Origin: Bacteroidota bacterium
GTDB taxonomy: Bacteria > Bacteroidota > Bacteroidia > Flavobacteriales_D > Crocinitomicaceae
NCBI GenBank assembly: GCA_016866415.1
Contig: VGML01000092.1
Span: forward strand, 1-8,183
DNA: 8,183 nucleotides
Direction: 5' to 3'
Position numbers and translations under genes: made by a program. Below, one piece after another: positions 6,960 through 8,183 of the stretch (position 1 is the first letter of the stretch; each line of letters opens with the position of its first letter). The notes beneath the pieces are model-generated. The model was not told the origin of the DNA and ran no database searches. It saw only the letters and a program-made list of their open reading frames with translations.

Positions 6960-7455
6960 TTTTGAATTTGATTTTATAGATCCAAATTTTGAGAATGTAA
7001 ATAATCAAAACACGTTGCTTTGGATTCTTCATGCGGATAAAGTTCCTCCGCACATTGGGATTTCTGTTAATGGTTTTTTTTTCAGTCTAAAAGTTCGAGG
7101 AAAGGATGAGTTTTTACCGATAAATAAATTCGTTAACATTTTAAATTCGAAGAAAATATTAACTGTAGCGGTTGAATTAAACATAGATTTACTGTTAGAT
7201 GAGGTTGCGAATAAATATGATCAATTTGATTTTGCCAAAGATTTAGAGAGCAGCTGTTTGGTTCCAATCAAAGAATTGCTTCTTAGTGGTGAAAAGATCG
7301 AACGATTGAAAGATCTTTTGGATATTCTTAGAGAAAAGAAATTGATGAATAAAGTATTTGGCTTAAATTTGACTGAATCCTACAAAGGAATTCCTTTTTA
7401 CACAACTGAACAAATAGAATTGAGACTGGAAAAACTGAGGTATGTTGAAGGGTGA
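6940..7455 (+). CDS. Unrecognised 171-residue protein between dapF and a GNAT acetyltransferase
   Basis: I do not recognise this family. The ATG at 6940 lies inside the last 20 bases of dapF in another frame; no other Met occurs until residue 136, so this start is favoured. There is no signal peptide or membrane segment, so the protein is probably cytoplasmic. The N-terminal half (about 25-80) looks beta-rich, with a distinctive stretch WILHADKVPPHIGIS followed by NGFFFSLK; the second half (about 85-170) looks helical and charged. His38 in PPHIGI, a YDQFDF stretch at 93-98 and Cys106 in ESSCLVPIKELL are arranged roughly as in circularly permuted NlpC/P60 (YiiX-like) peptidases, where His precedes Cys; this is a weak, unverified resemblance. 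Tight overlap on both sides indicates co-translation with the cell-wall genes. Composition matches the neighbours, with no sign of transfer. Confidence 0.85.
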   Translation: MVSLNCDFEFDFIDPNFENVNNQNTLLWILHADKVPPHIGISVNGFFFSLKVRGKDEFLPINKFVNILNSKKILTVAVELNIDLLLDEVANKYDQFDFAKDLESSCLVPIKELLLSGEKIERLKDLLDILREKKLMNKVFGLNLTESYKGIPFYTTEQIELRLEKLRYVEG

Positions 7456-7966
7456 TTCCATTTATTTAAGAGTCGTTGAAGTAGATGATGCTGCCAAATT
7501 GTTGATTTGGGAAAATAATCCTGAAAATTGGAAAGTTTCAAATACGGAAATTCCATTTTCAATGCATTCCATTCATCAGTTAATAGAGCAACAGTCGAAT
7601 ATTCGTAATTCTGGAGAAATACGTTTCATAATTTGCTTAAACGAAATTGAAACTCCAATTGGCACAATCGATTTGTATGATGTAAATTTTAAACATGGTT
7701 ATGCAACAGTCGGAATTATGATTGCAGAAGAGTCAGAAAGAAGAAAAGGTTTTGCTTCAGAAAGCTTGCAACTTATTTCGGAATATGCCAGAGATATTTT
7801 GGATTTAACAAATTTGCAATGTACCATTCATGGGGACAACGAACGAAGTATAGCTTTATTTGAACAAGTGGGATTTATGCGTGTTGGAATTCGAAAAAAT
7901 TGGTTGAAATTTAAAGGAAAAAGAATTGACGAAATAAGTTATCAATTATGTCTAAAAGAAATGTAA
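7442..7966 (+). CDS. GNAT-family N-acetyltransferase (RimJ/RimL/SpeG-like)
   Basis: Transfers an acetyl group from acetyl-CoA to an amine; the acceptor cannot be told from the sequence. The 174 residues fit a single GNAT domain. Strand beta4 and the acetyl-CoA pyrophosphate loop are visible as VGIMIAEESERRKGFASES, with the R-x-x-G-x-A signature RRKGFA at 100-105. The C-terminal motif NERSIALFEQVGFMRVG at 133-149 is the usual alpha4-beta6 region with the N..S...F...GF pattern. The N-terminal IYLRVVEVDDAAKLLIWENN is typical of the RimJ/RimL and spermidine acetyltransferase branch. ATG 7442 overlaps the preceding gene by 14 bases. A GNAT gene between dapF and mltG is a gene order I recall from flavobacteria, so an envelope-linked or protein-modifying role is possible but unproven. 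Confidence 0.9.
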   Translation: MLKGDSIYLRVVEVDDAAKLLIWENNPENWKVSNTEIPFSMHSIHQLIEQQSNIRNSGEIRFIICLNEIETPIGTIDLYDVNFKHGYATVGIMIAEESERRKGFASESLQLISEYARDILDLTNLQCTIHGDNERSIALFEQVGFMRVGIRKNWLKFKGKRIDEISYQLCLKEM

Positions 7967-8183
7967 TTATTGGTGGAATTGTTCTTTCGCTTGTTTTAAT
8001 TGCGATTGCAGCGCCAAAGATCATGTTATTTCTGGCGGGAAATGCGAAAAGTATCAATAACACTCCTGCGGAGTTATACATCAAAGAGCCTGTTGATTTG
8101 AATGAATTGGCGAATCAATTGAAAAATCAAGGAATCATTGACGATACCAAAGGGTTTATTTCTGTTGGAGAATACAAAGGGTT
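7948..8183 (+). CDS. mltG: N-terminal part of MltG (YceG-like) endolytic murein transglycosylase, cut by the window edge
   Basis: MltG is an inner-membrane lytic transglycosylase that cleaves nascent glycan strands and is thought to set their length. Only 78 codons plus two bases are visible. They encode a short basic start (MSKRN), one transmembrane segment at about residues 6-30, and then a periplasmic segment with ELYIKEPVDLNELANQL (42-58), which matches the small LysM-like N-terminal subdomain of YceG proteins (a strand, then a helix that begins after a short turn). The catalytic domain with its Glu lies beyond the window. The ATG is inside the last 19 bases of the GNAT gene, in another frame. 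The assignment rests on the fold pattern plus the dapF-GNAT-mltG order; another membrane-anchored protein cannot be excluded. Confidence 0.75.
   Translation, partial: MSKRNVIIGGIVLSLVLIAIAAPKIMLFLAGNAKSINNTPAELYIKEPVDLNELANQLKNQGIIDDTKGFISVGEYKG

Noticed and set aside
1..8183. Defence system, mobile element, CRISPR array, riboswitch or RNA gene
   Set aside because: All but about 0.4 kb is explained by housekeeping and envelope genes; there are no direct repeats with spacers, transposase or integrase motifs, tRNA-like folds, or long structured leaders.

Overview
The window looks like ordinary chromosome from an AT-rich member of the Bacteroidota, probably order Flavobacteriales. A family such as Crocinitomicaceae is possible, but I cannot fix it from this sequence. 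The evidence is: a short 288-residue primary sigma factor with no region 1.1, typical of that phylum; promoter-like TAnnTTTG boxes; almost no Shine-Dalgarno sequences; a cell-surface protein with what looks like a carboxypeptidase-regulatory-like domain; and a dapF, GNAT, mltG gene order that I recall from flavobacterial genomes. There is no rRNA, tRNA, CRISPR array, insertion sequence or phage gene. Coding density is high, and no stretch of 300 bases lacks a gene.

Layout. Positions 1-1242 (+) hold the 3' part of an envelope-associated, probably beta-propeller protein whose start lies before the window. It converges on a run of four minus-strand genes, in transcription order: degP/htrA (6058-4589), rpoD (4430-3564), a long-form gap (3479-2028) and cmk (1950-1261). 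Each junction in this run carries a hairpin terminator (4507-4553, 3522-3552, 1979-2011), so these are largely separate transcription units despite close packing. Divergent from degP across a 118-base intergenic region is a tight plus-strand operon: dapF (6177-6959), an unrecognised 171-residue protein (6940-7455), a GNAT acetyltransferase (7442-7966) and the start of mltG (7948 to the window edge). Every junction in this operon overlaps, by 20, 14 and 19 bases.

Functionally, the plus-strand operon combines cell-wall precursor synthesis (DapF makes meso-diaminopimelate) with glycan-strand cleavage (MltG). DegP is envelope protein quality control. RpoD, GAPDH and Cmk are core housekeeping genes for transcription, glycolysis/gluconeogenesis and pyrimidine nucleotide supply.

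I found no clear exotic system. The points most worth a second look are the unknown 171-residue protein (a faint His/Cys pattern like permuted NlpC/P60 peptidases), an 11-base-phased A-tract array inside the degP terminator and directly upstream of the rpoD promoter, a GAPDH whose NAD-discriminating Asp is replaced by a Thr-Arg-Gly loop, and a dapF promoter box so close to the start codon that the mRNA may be nearly leaderless.
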